DNA from: Clostridiales bacterium
GTDB lineage: Bacteria; Bacillota; Clostridia; Christensenellales; Aristaeellaceae
DNA length: 64,000 nucleotides
NCBI GenBank assembly: GCA_017569285.1
Contig: CP069419.1
Coordinates: forward strand, 992,001 to 1,056,000
Reading direction: 5' to 3'
The notes beneath the pieces are model-generated. The model was not told the DNA's origin and did not search any database. It was given only the letters and a program-made list of their open reading frames with translations. Below, one piece after another: positions 16,350 through 24,390 of this stretch (position 1 is the first letter of the stretch; each line of letters opens with the position of its first letter). Position numbers and translations under genes: made by a program.

Positions 16350-17333
16350 TTATTTCTGATACTGATACATTCCATCGGCAGCAACAATCATTCCTTTATA
16401 CAATTCAACGGACAGCAGGTGTTTTCCGCCAGGCGTTTCAAAGGAGTAAACCCAGGTGCCGCCGGTTACCGATTCGTCACTGGCTTTGCCGATGACCATT
16501 CCGTTCATCGCCAGGCTGCGAATCCCCTCAATTTCTTCCGGTGTCATGTCAATCTTCGAGCTTCCTTCTTCGCAGTCCATGGAATATCCGGTAATCACCG
16601 CCGTGTCCAGCCCGTCCCGCAGGCCGTGGCAGAATTTCCACACCGGCACAGGCTTCAGTTCATCGTTCGCATATTCTTCCGGTCCCTGCGGGTAGGAGGA
16701 ACTGATAACCCGGATCAGCTTCCCGTCCCGGAATTCACAAGTGGTATTATAGGCACTGAATGAATCCCCACTGAACGTTCCCAGGTCGTCGATAAACTCC
16801 TTCGTTCCAACCGGATCCCCTTCCTCTCCGGCGGAAATACGGATATATTCAAAGTTTTCCGCCAGCGGAAGCCGGACTTAAACAGACCCCAGCAGCGCAA
16901 CGGGACTCCAGTCGTTAATTACAGCCTCATACTTGCCGTCCTCACGGGGCTGGAAAACCAGGTATCCATCCATTTCTTCTTCGGTATAGATTTCATAGGA
17001 TATCGGTTCATCCGGATTCTCTCCGTCTGAATGGAGTACAATCTCCTTTACGGTCCATCTCCGGTCATCTGCATAAACCGTATCACCCGGAACCAGCGCC
17101 CTGATCTGTTCCCCATCGTAGCAGTCCGTTTGATACAGCACCGCAATAAAATACCCGCCGTTGCTGATCCGGTCCCTGTCCCGGATTGTGATGGAAAACA
17201 TACCGTTTCCCAGGTCAGTCAGGTCATGATCGACCGGAACGGGACGAACCTCCGCAGCAGAGGCGCAGGTAATCATCGCCAGTGCAAGAAACAACGCAAT
17301 CATAATTGCGGTCATAATACGAGTGCTTTTCAT
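16350..17333 (-). pseudogene. Secreted-protein gene interrupted by one in-frame TAA
   Basis: From ATG 17333 (GGAGGG 7 bases upstream) a signal peptide (MTAIMIALFLALAMITCASA) and about 130 mature residues are encoded up to TAA at 16880-16878. The same frame then stays open without another stop to 16350, reading VRLPLAENFEYIRIS and on through WKFCHGLRDGLDTAV to YQYQK. Neither a start codon nor a ribosome binding site is seen just after the stop. The simplest reading is one gene of about 327 codons with a single nonsense mutation, which could also be a sequencing error. I recognise no domain; the intact protein would be a secreted beta-rich protein. Confidence 0.75.
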
Positions 17334-17584
17334 CGGCAAACCCTCCTTTGTTCTTTCATCCTGTTGGACGACAGTTCGTGCGGAAAAGTTCCCTGAACAT
17401 TATTTTTTAATTTGGAGACGTCGTCACCGCTTTGCTGATCATCGCAGCCGTGATGGCCCTGGCAAGAGAGTCAATTTCATATACTCACTGATCACATCAC
17501 ACTTTATAAGAAATAGGAGAAGAACAAAAGAAAATACACAATGATTCACTGACTGTCCGGCAGGGAGCGAATGGAGCGTTGCCT

Positions 17585-17806
17585 GAGCGGGATTCGAAAC
17601 GCAGCCTCAATCGTCGCGACTCCCCACCGGGGAGATCGCTTGTTTCGGCTGAGAAAGACACTGACGAAATTTCCGCCACTGGCGGTCGTCAGCGCCTTTC
17701 CCCACTCCCTTTTTCAAAGGTCGTTTGGTTTCAAATCCCTCTGTACATAAAACAAATCAGCCCCCCAGTGAATGGGGGGCTGATTTGTTTGGTGAGCCCG
17801 GCGGGG
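17585..17806 (-). repeat. Partial copies of the tRNA-Arg 3' end with hairpin
   Basis: Positions 17784-17805 repeat 22 bases identically with 17996-18017, the 3' end of tRNA-Arg(ACG) plus the adjacent terminator arm. Next to it lies a 17-bp perfect stem (17750-17766/17774-17790, loop AGTGAAT) that parallels the tRNA terminator hairpin. A weaker third copy, GAGCGGGATTCGAAAC, is at 17585-17600. No protein in 17340-18000 is believable; the stretch appears to be repeated tRNA-end/terminator modules with diverged spacers. Confidence 0.6.
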
Positions 17807-17962
17807 AACGAAAGAAGCGGTGATCCTGTGGATCATTCTGCGAAGCAGAAAGCGACTTGAGTGAGTCAATCGAAACGAGCAATGCGAGCGCTCCAAGCGA
17901 GCAGTGCGACGATTGAGATTGCGGATATTCGACCCACAGTGGGTTCAGAATCCTGGCGGGCA

Positions 17963-18002
17963 AAACAAAATCACCACCAGCAAAAAGGTGGTGATTTTGT
18001 TT
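17963..18002 (-). terminator. Terminator of tRNA-Arg(ACG)
   Basis: A perfect 16-bp stem (17963-17978 with 17987-18002) just past the tRNA CCA end, with the T-rich strand TTTTGTTTTG downstream on the minus strand. Confidence 0.75.
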
Positions 18003-18078
18003 GGTGAGCCCGGCGGGATTCGAACCCACGACCTTTTGATTCGTAGTCAAACACTCTATCCAGCTGAGCTACGAGCCC
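18002..18078 (-). tRNA. tRNA-Arg(ACG)
   Basis: A 77-base cloverleaf on the minus strand: acceptor GGGCTCG/CGGGCTC with two G-U pairs, D-arm GCTCAGCTGGATAGAGT, anticodon stem TTTGA/TCAAA with loop CTACGAA (anticodon ACG), T-arm GTGGG-TTCGAAT-CCCGC, and encoded ACCA. Confidence 0.93.
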
Positions 18079-18138
18079 ACATGCTGTTCGACAGCTCAGA
18101 TATATTAGCACAGGCGGGCGGGCATGTCAAATGTTTTT

Positions 18139-18168
18139 TTGACATGATGCCAGCACATATCGTATATT
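18139..18168 (+). promoter_or_regulatory. Promoter of the nucleotidyltransferase/acetyltransferase series
   Basis: TTGACA at 18139-18144 and TATATT at 18163-18168, 18 bases apart, about 85 bases before the first gene at 18253 and divergent from tRNA-Arg. Confidence 0.6.
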
Positions 18169-18252
18169 ATTTGAAACACCTCACTATAATGGATCAGGAA
18201 TTTCAGGAATGGCTGCTTTGAAAACAGCTGTTCTGCGAAAGGAAGTACAGAA

Positions 18253-19044
18253 ATGGGAAAAGTTTTCAGTGTGCAGGACAGGCAGGCTGCATTTGAATTT
18301 ATCCGGTCCATTGCCGCAGAGTGTGACAGGATTGTCGCATTGGTCCAGGTGGGATCCGGGGCAAACGGGTTTCATGACGAGCATTCGGACCTGGATTTTG
18401 TGGTCGCTCTGGATTCGGGAAAATCCATGCCTGAAGTCATGGAATATATGCATCGGGAGATCTCTGCGAAATATGAACTGGCGTTCTTTACCCAGGATGA
18501 GTCCCGGCATCTCCAGAATTACATCTTGTCTGATCTCCTGGAAATTGACATCGGTTACGGCGGATATGAACACGCAGCGGCATGGAAACCGGCATTCAAA
18601 GTCCTGTTTGATCATTCCGGCACTGTAGAGGAAAAGATGGTACAGTCCCGGGAATGGATGGATGACAGCATTTACAGCGATAAGCAGAAGAAGGATATAG
18701 AGAAGGCGCGTAATGTCGTCTGGTTTTTCCTGATGCATGCCGCGGTTGCGATTCACCGCGGGAACTGTTTCCGGGCTGTCGGGGAAATGGAGGCTGCCAG
18801 GGCCCTGTATATTGATCTGATTGGTGACCGGTACAGACTGGAGAGCAGTCGGAACCGTGAAATCGATCGTCTGCCCGAAACTGAGAGGGCAGCGGTTCGC
18901 AGTACGTATGCGGTCGGAGAAAGTCCGTCGGAGTTATGGACGGCTCTTTTAAACCTGACAAAATTGGTTTATAAAGAACTTGATGGAGTCGATGTGCCTG
19001 TTACTCAGGAGATGCTTCGCAATTATTATGCGGGTCTCAGATAA
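18253..19044 (+). CDS. Nucleotidyltransferase-domain protein
   Basis: A 263-residue protein of the pol-beta/MNT nucleotidyltransferase superfamily. The signature GSGANGFHDEHSDLDFVV (about residues 32-49) has the GS motif and the Asp-x-Asp metal-binding pair. The mostly helical C-terminal half resembles the substrate-binding part of aminoglycoside or lincosamide adenylyltransferases, but no specific subfamily is clear. AAGGAAG precedes ATG 18253. It heads five closely spaced plus-strand genes for small-molecule-modifying enzymes, so adenylylation of a drug-like compound is a reasonable guess. Confidence 0.78.
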   Translation: MGKVFSVQDRQAAFEFIRSIAAECDRIVALVQVGSGANGFHDEHSDLDFVVALDSGKSMPEVMEYMHREISAKYELAFFTQDESRHLQNYILSDLLEIDIGYGGYEHAAAWKPAFKVLFDHSGTVEEKMVQSREWMDDSIYSDKQKKDIEKARNVVWFFLMHAAVAIHRGNCFRAVGEMEAARALYIDLIGDRYRLESSRNREIDRLPETERAAVRSTYAVGESPSELWTALLNLTKLVYKELDGVDVPVTQEMLRNYYAGLR

Positions 19045-19100
19045 CGGCCGGCGCCAGCCGAATGAGGCTATGATCTGCAATTTGGGGAGATGATTGATTA

Positions 19101-19613
19101 GTGGATGTGGTTTTTGAGTCAGAGAATATTCTTTATGTCCGTCCTTCTTTTGATCTGATCCCCGACTATCTTGAAATGGTCAATGATATTGACCATGTTG
19201 CCCGCTTTATCGGGGAGCGCCGTGAACCTTATACAGAGGAAGAAGAGCGGAGCTATATGCAGGGCAAGCTGGATCAGCATGCCGCCATGTTTTCAATGCT
19301 GGAGAGAGATACCCGTCAGTTCATCGGAAACCTCGAATTTATGAACTTTAAAGACGATGAAGCTGAATGGGGAATCGTCATGACGCATAAAATGCAGGAT
19401 AAAGGGTACGGCGCGGAGGCTTTGCAGAGGTCCGTAGAATATGGCTTCAGTGAGCTCGGTCTTCGAAGGATTTACCTGGTTGTTTATGCTGATAATCTGC
19501 GCGCGATCCATGTGTATGAAAAATGTGGATTTATAGAATATGATCGTAATGACGTGGATGTATTTATGGAAATTGTGAACAAGTCGGGGGAACCTGCCTC
19601 AGGTTCTGTCTGA
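19101..19613 (+). CDS. GNAT N-acetyltransferase
   Basis: A 170-residue RimJ/RimL-like acetyltransferase. The fold is complete: N-terminal LYVRPSFDLIPDYLEMVND, FIGNLEFMNF, the WGIVMTHKMQDKGYGAEAL acetyl-CoA loop (Q-D-K-G-Y-G), and RIYLVVYADNLRAIHVYEKCGF. The start is GTG 19101 with GGGGAG about 11 bases upstream. Second gene of the series. Acceptor not predictable; protein N-termini or small amines are both known for this branch. Confidence 0.85.
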   Translation: MDVVFESENILYVRPSFDLIPDYLEMVNDIDHVARFIGERREPYTEEEERSYMQGKLDQHAAMFSMLERDTRQFIGNLEFMNFKDDEAEWGIVMTHKMQDKGYGAEALQRSVEYGFSELGLRRIYLVVYADNLRAIHVYEKCGFIEYDRNDVDVFMEIVNKSGEPASGSV

Positions 19614-19655
19614 TACTTATCTTTTGATATCAATCACGATGAAAGCAGGGAAATA

Positions 19656-20297
19656 ATGGATCTTGGCAATGTATATTTTGTAATCGGCACATCCTATGCC
19701 GGAAAATCCACGATTGTGAAAAACCTGGCAAAAAAGCACAATGGGATTGCATTGGAGGAAAACTATCACGATGCAAAACTGCCTGAGCTTGACAGCCGGG
19801 AATTCCCGGGACTGACGTATACCCGCGATCTCCAGGACTGGCATGAATTTATCCGGCGCACACCGGATGAATATGTCACCTTGCTGGAAAGCACGAAGAA
19901 AGAATGTGAAATTGTTGAACTGCAGATCATTGAAGAACTTCTGGAAAAGCCTGAAGCACAAGGAAAGAAAATCTTTGTGGATACCAATATCTGCATTGAA
20001 ACTCTTCACCGGATTTCGGATCCGAAGCATGTGCTGGTCATGCTGTCTGACCCGGCAATCAGTATACATCGCTTCTTCGACCGGCCGGATCCCGAAAAAC
20101 AGTTTCTCTATCAGTTGATGCTGGAAGAACCGGACCCCCAGGCCGCACTGGATAATTACCGTGAGATCCTCACACGGGTATGCTCAAAAGAATGCTATGA
20201 CGAACTCCTGCATTCCGGGTTTGAAGTCATTTTCAGGGATGAAAAACGGAGCCAGGAAGAAACAGTCCTGCTGGCCGAGAAAATACTCGGCATATGA
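19656..20297 (+). CDS. P-loop kinase-like ATPase
   Basis: A 213-residue small P-loop NTPase. Walker A is GTSYAGKST (about residues 11-19); KKIFVDTNICIETL carries a hydrophobic strand ending in Asp as in shikimate/adenylate kinase-like proteins, and HRFFDRPDPEKQFLYQLM may be the lid with its Arg. It resembles uncharacterised small-molecule kinases. It lies 42 bases after one GNAT gene and 75 bases before another, suggesting a shared transcript and possibly phosphorylation of the same class of substrate. Confidence 0.75.
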   Translation: MDLGNVYFVIGTSYAGKSTIVKNLAKKHNGIALEENYHDAKLPELDSREFPGLTYTRDLQDWHEFIRRTPDEYVTLLESTKKECEIVELQIIEELLEKPEAQGKKIFVDTNICIETLHRISDPKHVLVMLSDPAISIHRFFDRPDPEKQFLYQLMLEEPDPQAALDNYREILTRVCSKECYDELLHSGFEVIFRDEKRSQEETVLLAEKILGI

Positions 20298-20372
20298 TTT
20301 CCTGAAAGAAAAACCAGTACCCTGAGATACTGATGGTAAAGAATATCGGAAGTTAATGGAGTGGAATAAGTC

Positions 20373-20873
20373 ATGGATTTTGTATATAGGAAAGCGGAAT
20401 CGTCTGATTCCCCAAGGATCGCGGAATTGTTCAAAGAGATGCTCAGAACCATCTATCACACAAATGATGTGAAAGGATATGAAGACGGATATCTCAACAG
20501 GTTTTTTTCCGATGGCGGCGATCTGATCTATGTTGCTGAACTGGGGAAAGAAGTGGTGGCATTTCTCTCGATTGAAGTGTACAAAGAAGATGGCTATATC
20601 TATCTGGATGATTTCTCCGTCACGGCAGAGTGCCGTAATAAAGGCATAGGTACGAAACTGATCAGCCTGGCAGAGGATTATTCTGAATCCATCGGCATTC
20701 CGGCAATCGTGCTTCATGTGGAAAAGACAAATGAGGGAGCGTATCAGCTGTATCGAAAACTGGGATATCGGGATCATGAGGATCAGGGAAACCGTATCCT
20801 GATGGTCAAGGAGCTCAGGAAACAAGGAAATATGAAGCCTGGGGAACTGACGCCTGCGCGGTGGACCGATTAA
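20373..20873 (+). CDS. GNAT N-acetyltransferase
   Basis: A 166-residue GNAT protein with YRKAESSDSPRIAELFKEM at the N-terminus, IYLDDFSVTAECRNKGIGTKL (acetyl-CoA loop R-N-K-G-I-G) and IVLHVEKTNEGAYQLYRKLGY. GGAG lies ahead of ATG 20373. Fourth gene of the series. The last 20 residues, rich in charged and proline residues, extend past the fold. Confidence 0.85.
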   Translation: MDFVYRKAESSDSPRIAELFKEMLRTIYHTNDVKGYEDGYLNRFFSDGGDLIYVAELGKEVVAFLSIEVYKEDGYIYLDDFSVTAECRNKGIGTKLISLAEDYSESIGIPAIVLHVEKTNEGAYQLYRKLGYRDHEDQGNRILMVKELRKQGNMKPGELTPARWTD

Positions 20874-20895
20874 ACCCAGGCAAATGGAGGTAATT

Positions 20896-21408
20896 ATGGA
20901 TCACACAAATTATGAACTGAAGAATAAGGGGCTTCATCTGGTGAAGGCAGACAAAGAGAACTTCTGGCCGCTGATGGACCTCAGAGTTACAAAAGACCAG
21001 GAGAACTTCGTGGCCTCGAACGCTGTCAGCCTGGCCCAGGCCTATGATACCTTGGCCGGCAGTAAATTTGTACAGGCCTTTGGTATCTGGGATGGTGAGA
21101 CTCCCGTAGGTTTCGCCATGATCGGTCACAAATCCGAAGAATACGAAGAAATGGCTGACGTCTATAGGCGCAGCTACTGTCTGTGGCGCTTCATGATCGA
21201 TCAGCGATATCAAAAGCGCGGCTATGGCAGGGATGCTCTTAAGCTCCTGCTGGACTACGTTCGCAGCTTTCCTGATGGCGAGGAAGCGCTTTGGAGCACT
21301 TCCTGGGAACCTGAAAATGAGGTTGCTGCAAAGCTGTATCACGATTTCGGCTTTGTCGAAAACGGCGAGAAAGACGGAGACGAGATCGTTGCTGTTTTGA
21401 AGCTTTAA
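20896..21408 (+). CDS. GNAT N-acetyltransferase (diamine/spermidine type)
   Basis: A 170-residue acetyltransferase resembling Blt/PaiA-type diamine acetyltransferases: LVKADKENFWPLMDLRV, FGIWDGETPVGFAMIG, YCLWRFMIDQRYQKRGYGRDAL (Q-K-R-G-Y-G) and a C-terminal AAKLYHDFGFVENGE. ATG 20896 follows GGAGGTAATT, which overlaps an in-frame ATG at 20884, so the later start is right. Last gene of the series begun at 18253; polyamine or aminoglycoside-like amines are plausible acceptors. Confidence 0.85.
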   Translation: MDHTNYELKNKGLHLVKADKENFWPLMDLRVTKDQENFVASNAVSLAQAYDTLAGSKFVQAFGIWDGETPVGFAMIGHKSEEYEEMADVYRRSYCLWRFMIDQRYQKRGYGRDALKLLLDYVRSFPDGEEALWSTSWEPENEVAAKLYHDFGFVENGEKDGDEIVAVLKL

Positions 21409-21496
21409 TTCAGTCCGCCGGATTCTGGTTTGTCAGGAATGTGATCCTTGCAAAGCCATCGCTATGAGCATCTCTTCGGAGGTGCTTTTTCATATC

Positions 21497-21523
21497 AAAA
21501 AAAGAACTCCCGTGCGGGAGTTC
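21497..21523 (-). terminator. Terminator of the small membrane protein gene
   Basis: GAACTCCCG (21504-21512) pairs perfectly with 21515-21523 and is followed on the minus strand by TTTTTTT. Confidence 0.88.
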
Positions 21524-21550
21524 CGGTATCAGGCATCCGATCCAATAAGT

Positions 21551-21925
21551 TTATTGATATTTATAATGTGTCGTTTCAATGGTCTCTTCTTCCCGGGCAT
21601 CGCCGGAAGACTCTTCCGGCTTTTCTTCCGGTTCATCTGTTTCCCGGTTTGTCCTCTTCCGGTTGAGGGCCCAGGCAAGGCCGATTGCGATCCCGAGTGC
21701 GATCCCTGCTGAAGGGGTAACCCAGTCGGCACCCAAAAACGGGAGACTGAAATAGAAACGGAGTGCCTCTCCGAATGAAGCACCGATATCCATGGCTACC
21801 TTAATGAATAAGATCACATTATAAATATAATAAGCAGCATATACTCCGAGAAAAATACGGAAGCTGCGCTGGAAACCTTTGCCGTTGAAGAGCCGTCTGA
21901 AGAAACCGGCGATACGACGAAACAT
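21551..21925 (-). CDS. Small membrane protein of unknown function
   Basis: A 124-residue protein: basic amphipathic N-terminus (MFRRIAGFFRRLFNGKGFQRSF), two membrane helices (FLGVYAAYYIYNVILFIKVA and WVTPSAGIALGIAIGLAWAL), and an acidic cytoplasmic tail (DEPEEKPEESSGDAREEE). I do not recognise a family. ATG 21925 has AAGGAG about 12 bases upstream, somewhat far; longer starts add non-conserved-looking residues. It has its own terminator and diverges from the SGNH hydrolase gene. Confidence 0.6.
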   Translation of the reverse strand: MFRRIAGFFRRLFNGKGFQRSFRIFLGVYAAYYIYNVILFIKVAMDIGASFGEALRFYFSLPFLGADWVTPSAGIALGIAIGLAWALNRKRTNRETDEPEEKPEESSGDAREEETIETTHYKYQ

Positions 21926-22087
21926 TCTGATGGCTTTCTCCTTCCGTGAATTCCTCCCGGATACCAGGAAATTATATATGTTCCCGGATAAAAAAGCAAA
22001 AACTCCATCAATCAGACGGGAGCGGCATCTTTTATCCTCATTCCCTCCCCGGGTCAAATTATTATCAATATTCAGTTGGGTCAGTAG

Positions 22088-22116
22088 TTGTGAAAGAAAA
22101 GTGATTTTGCTATAAT
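22088..22116 (+). promoter_or_regulatory. Promoter of the SGNH hydrolase gene
   Basis: TTGTGA at 22088-22093 and a consensus TATAAT at 22111-22116 with 17 bases between, 33 bases before the start codon. Confidence 0.8.
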
Positions 22117-22149
22117 CCGTGGAAGAGAAAAGTGACAGGAGTGATGCAC

Positions 22150-22800
22150 ATGCTGTTTGAAAAAGGCGATACCATTCTGTTCATCGGCGATTCAATTTCG
22201 GATTATGAACGGGCCAAGCCGGTAGGTGAAGGTCTGTTCAATGCCTGGGGAAAAAGCTATGTGGCAAATGTGGGTTCACTGCTCAACTGCATGTATCCGG
22301 AACTGGCGCTGCGCATTACCAATATGGGAGTGGGCGGCAATCAGGTGCGGGACCTGGATAAGCGCTGGGAATCTGATGTAATGGACCGGCATCCGGACTG
22401 GGTGAGCGTGCTGATCGGCATCAATGACGTCTGGCGTCAGTTTGACAGCCCGTACATGCCGGAGACCCATGTCTCCCCTGAAGAATACGAAAGCACCTAT
22501 GAAAAGCTGATTCAGCGGACACTCCCCGAAGTAAAGGGCATGATCCTGATGACTCCCTATTTTATGGAGCCGAATCTCAAGGATCCCATGCGGGCCAGGA
22601 TGGATATTTACGGGAACATTGTGAAAAAGCTGGCGGAGAAATACGGCTGTACCTTTGTGGACCTGCAGAGCGCCTGGGATGATCTTTTCCGGTATATGCA
22701 TCCCGCCAACATTGCCTGGGACCGTATCCACCCCAATCAGGTGGGCTGCATGTATATCGCCAAGCAGTTCCTGAAAGCAGTCGGTGCAGACCGGGCTTAA
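22150..22800 (+). CDS. SGNH/GDSL-family esterase
   Basis: A 216-residue cytoplasmic SGNH hydrolase. Block I FIGDSISDYERAK contains the nucleophile Ser, block II is NMGVGGNQVRDL with the oxyanion Gly, block III VLIGINDVW with Asn, and block V DRIHPNQVG with the catalytic Asp and His. Such enzymes deacetylate sugars or hydrolyse esters; without a signal peptide, intracellular acetyl-oligosaccharides are likely substrates. GGAG is 8 bases before ATG 22150. It has its own promoter and downstream hairpin. Confidence 0.92.
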   Translation: MLFEKGDTILFIGDSISDYERAKPVGEGLFNAWGKSYVANVGSLLNCMYPELALRITNMGVGGNQVRDLDKRWESDVMDRHPDWVSVLIGINDVWRQFDSPYMPETHVSPEEYESTYEKLIQRTLPEVKGMILMTPYFMEPNLKDPMRARMDIYGNIVKKLAEKYGCTFVDLQSAWDDLFRYMHPANIAWDRIHPNQVGCMYIAKQFLKAVGADRA

Positions 22801-22894
22801 GGCGATACCGGCCAAATAAGCCGGATTATTTCATAACAAACCACTTTTACAAACCAGGAAACGATATATTTGGGACGGATCCCCATGTTTTCAG

Positions 22895-22925
22895 CCAGCA
22901 GCTTTTAATGTTGCTGGTATTTTTA
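22895..22925 (+). terminator. Terminator after the SGNH hydrolase gene
   Basis: CCAGCA (22895-22900) and TGCTGG (22912-22917) form a short stem followed by TATTTTTAT. Confidence 0.6.
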
Positions 22926-22995
22926 TCTTTATCAGTTTGGAAAGGTTTCATTACTTGCTACAAGTCTGATTGGGACAGGCAACGAATCAAATCAA

Positions 22996-23024
22996 TTGAC
23001 ACACGAAGACCCGCATGATAGAAT
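22996..23024 (+). promoter_or_regulatory. Promoter of the zinc-ribbon protein gene
   Basis: TTGACA at 22996-23001 and TAGAAT at 23019-23024 with 17 bases between. Confidence 0.75.
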
Positions 23025-23073
23025 CATTTAAAAAGTTCGTATAACAAAATACAAAAAACGAGAGGGGATTTTT

Positions 23074-23778
23074 ATGGGCATTTTGAACAATCCGGAACTA
23101 TTGCGTACTTATGCAACAATTGCCGCCAAGTTTGGATCCGGAAACGTCTACGTGGATGATGCGATAGCCGAAAAGTTTGAGTCTAAGCCAGCAGATTGTT
23201 TCCTTTGCCTGGTGCTCAATCTCCGGTATACTGTTGCTGATGAGCTGCTCAAGAAGTTCCCGGATTTTGCAGAAACCAGAAAACTGATGGATCAGAATCG
23301 GGGAGAGAATTTGACCCGGGCAGGTCTTGAATCCGAATTCGGTGCCTTGTGCAATCATAACCGGGATCCTAAATACACAGATGACTACATTTATGTCTCC
23401 TTGTTGGCTTCTCTGGCCTACGCCCTGTATTATACCAGTGATGACCCGGGAACGCTGGACACCCTTCAGGTCATTCTTGGCAAACTCGATAAACAGGAAA
23501 ATATCATGGGTTATTCCAATGTTCTTGCTGCCGCTGCTTTATGGTTTGCTGACAGAAACGGATTCCGTGACTTGGTCAATGATGCCTACTCCAAAGTGCT
23601 CATTGAGCGGGAAGAGGAACGCCGGTATGCTGAACAGGCAGCCAGAGAGGAGCAGGAAAGAGAAGCCTCTCAGCGGGCCTACTGGCGGACGCATAATCTT
23701 TGTCAAAACTGCGGTGGCTCATTCTCCGGCCTGTTTACTAAAAAGTGCAGCAAATGCGGCAAACTGAAGGATTACTGA
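23074..23778 (+). CDS. Zinc-ribbon protein of unknown function
   Basis: A 234-residue, mostly helical soluble protein. A charged coiled-coil stretch (IEREEERRYAEQAAREEQER, about residues 173-195) leads to a C-terminal zinc ribbon, CQNCGG then CSKCGK, 15 residues apart. I recognise no N-terminal domain; the pattern KFGSGNVYVDDAIAEKF is not from a family I know. GAGAGGGGA precedes ATG 23074. It lies upstream of the FtsK/Hsp70 block on the same strand with similarly lower GC, but has its own promoter, so membership is uncertain. Confidence 0.7.
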   Translation: MGILNNPELLRTYATIAAKFGSGNVYVDDAIAEKFESKPADCFLCLVLNLRYTVADELLKKFPDFAETRKLMDQNRGENLTRAGLESEFGALCNHNRDPKYTDDYIYVSLLASLAYALYYTSDDPGTLDTLQVILGKLDKQENIMGYSNVLAAAALWFADRNGFRDLVNDAYSKVLIEREEERRYAEQAAREEQEREASQRAYWRTHNLCQNCGGSFSGLFTKKCSKCGKLKDY

Positions 23779-23910
23779 TCCACAGTCGAAATGCGTGAGG
23801 TTTCTCCTTCCTGCCCGGTACTTTCTCTGCTTTGCTCTTAATTTTTCTATGGACAATCCCATAACAAATCTTTTGATCATATTGGTATCAATCGGAAAAG
23901 AGGAATTTGA

Positions 23911-24075
23911 ATGGTAATCTCCATAAAAGCCAAACAGGTTAGTTACGGCTTAGTCGAAATCAAGGATCACGGTGCACAAAGTCCAAGATATGCAATTTAC
24001 GTTAATGGCCAAATTAAAGAGTATTCGGACGATCTGACCACGCTCCTCCGAATATTCGAAACCAAATATTATTAA
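23911..24075 (+). CDS. Small protein, 54 residues
   Basis: Starts MVISIKAKQVSYGLVEIKDH, continues with SPRYAIYVNGQIKEYSDDLT and ends TLLRIFETKYY. The ATG has AGAGGAA upstream and the stop is followed by a hairpin at 24110-24135. Alternating hydrophobic strands ending in a helix suggest a folded beta-beta-alpha miniprotein. I recognise no family. It lies between the zinc-ribbon protein and the FtsK/Hsp70 block. Confidence 0.6.
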   Translation: MVISIKAKQVSYGLVEIKDHGAQSPRYAIYVNGQIKEYSDDLTTLLRIFETKYY

Positions 24076-24109
24076 ACATTTTCATTCCATTCAAAAGTTC
24101 TAATAATTT

Positions 24110-24135
24110 AACGGCGTAGCTCTTGTTACGCCGTT
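24110..24135 (+). terminator. Hairpin after the 54-residue protein gene
   Basis: A 9-bp stem AACGGCGTA with its complement, followed only by an AT-rich stretch and no T-run; a weak terminator at best. Confidence 0.4.
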
Positions 24136-24194
24136 CATTATATTAACTGCTGACAATCTATTGCTTATGAGCATTATTATTTGTCTTAAAAAAG

Positions 24195-24219
24195 CAGTAC
24201 TTGTGTTGTTTAAGTACTG
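24195..24219. promoter_or_regulatory. Inverted repeat upstream of the FtsK/Hsp70 block
   Basis: CAGTACTT (24195-24202) and AAGTACTG (24212-24219) form a dyad with a 9-base spacer in the AT-rich 315-base gap before the first gene of the block. The gap otherwise holds only AT-rich sequence in which the promoter must lie. The dyad could bind a repressor; no adjacent regulator gene is seen. Confidence 0.4.
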
Positions 24220-24390
24220 TTCAAGTTTGAGAATTAATGATAAAATAAATTTTAGATATGAAAAGAATAGGGCGATATTGACCAGGTCACTGCGATTCCC
24301 TTCGTATTTGTTTTTTATTGTTCTTATAACAGAAGCATTCCATTCTTAATGCTTCCATTCTGATTATTAAAAAACAGCCCTGGAGGAAGA

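Noticed and set aside
17414-17490. Short hydrophobic reading DVVTALLIIAAVMALARE on the plus strand
   Set aside because: Looks like a membrane-gene fragment, but it has no start, no ribosome binding site and is too short to support.
17497-17679. Arg/Ser-rich short ORF on the minus strand
   Set aside because: It lies in tRNA-end repeat modules (GGATTCGAA core) and is a by-product of that repeat.
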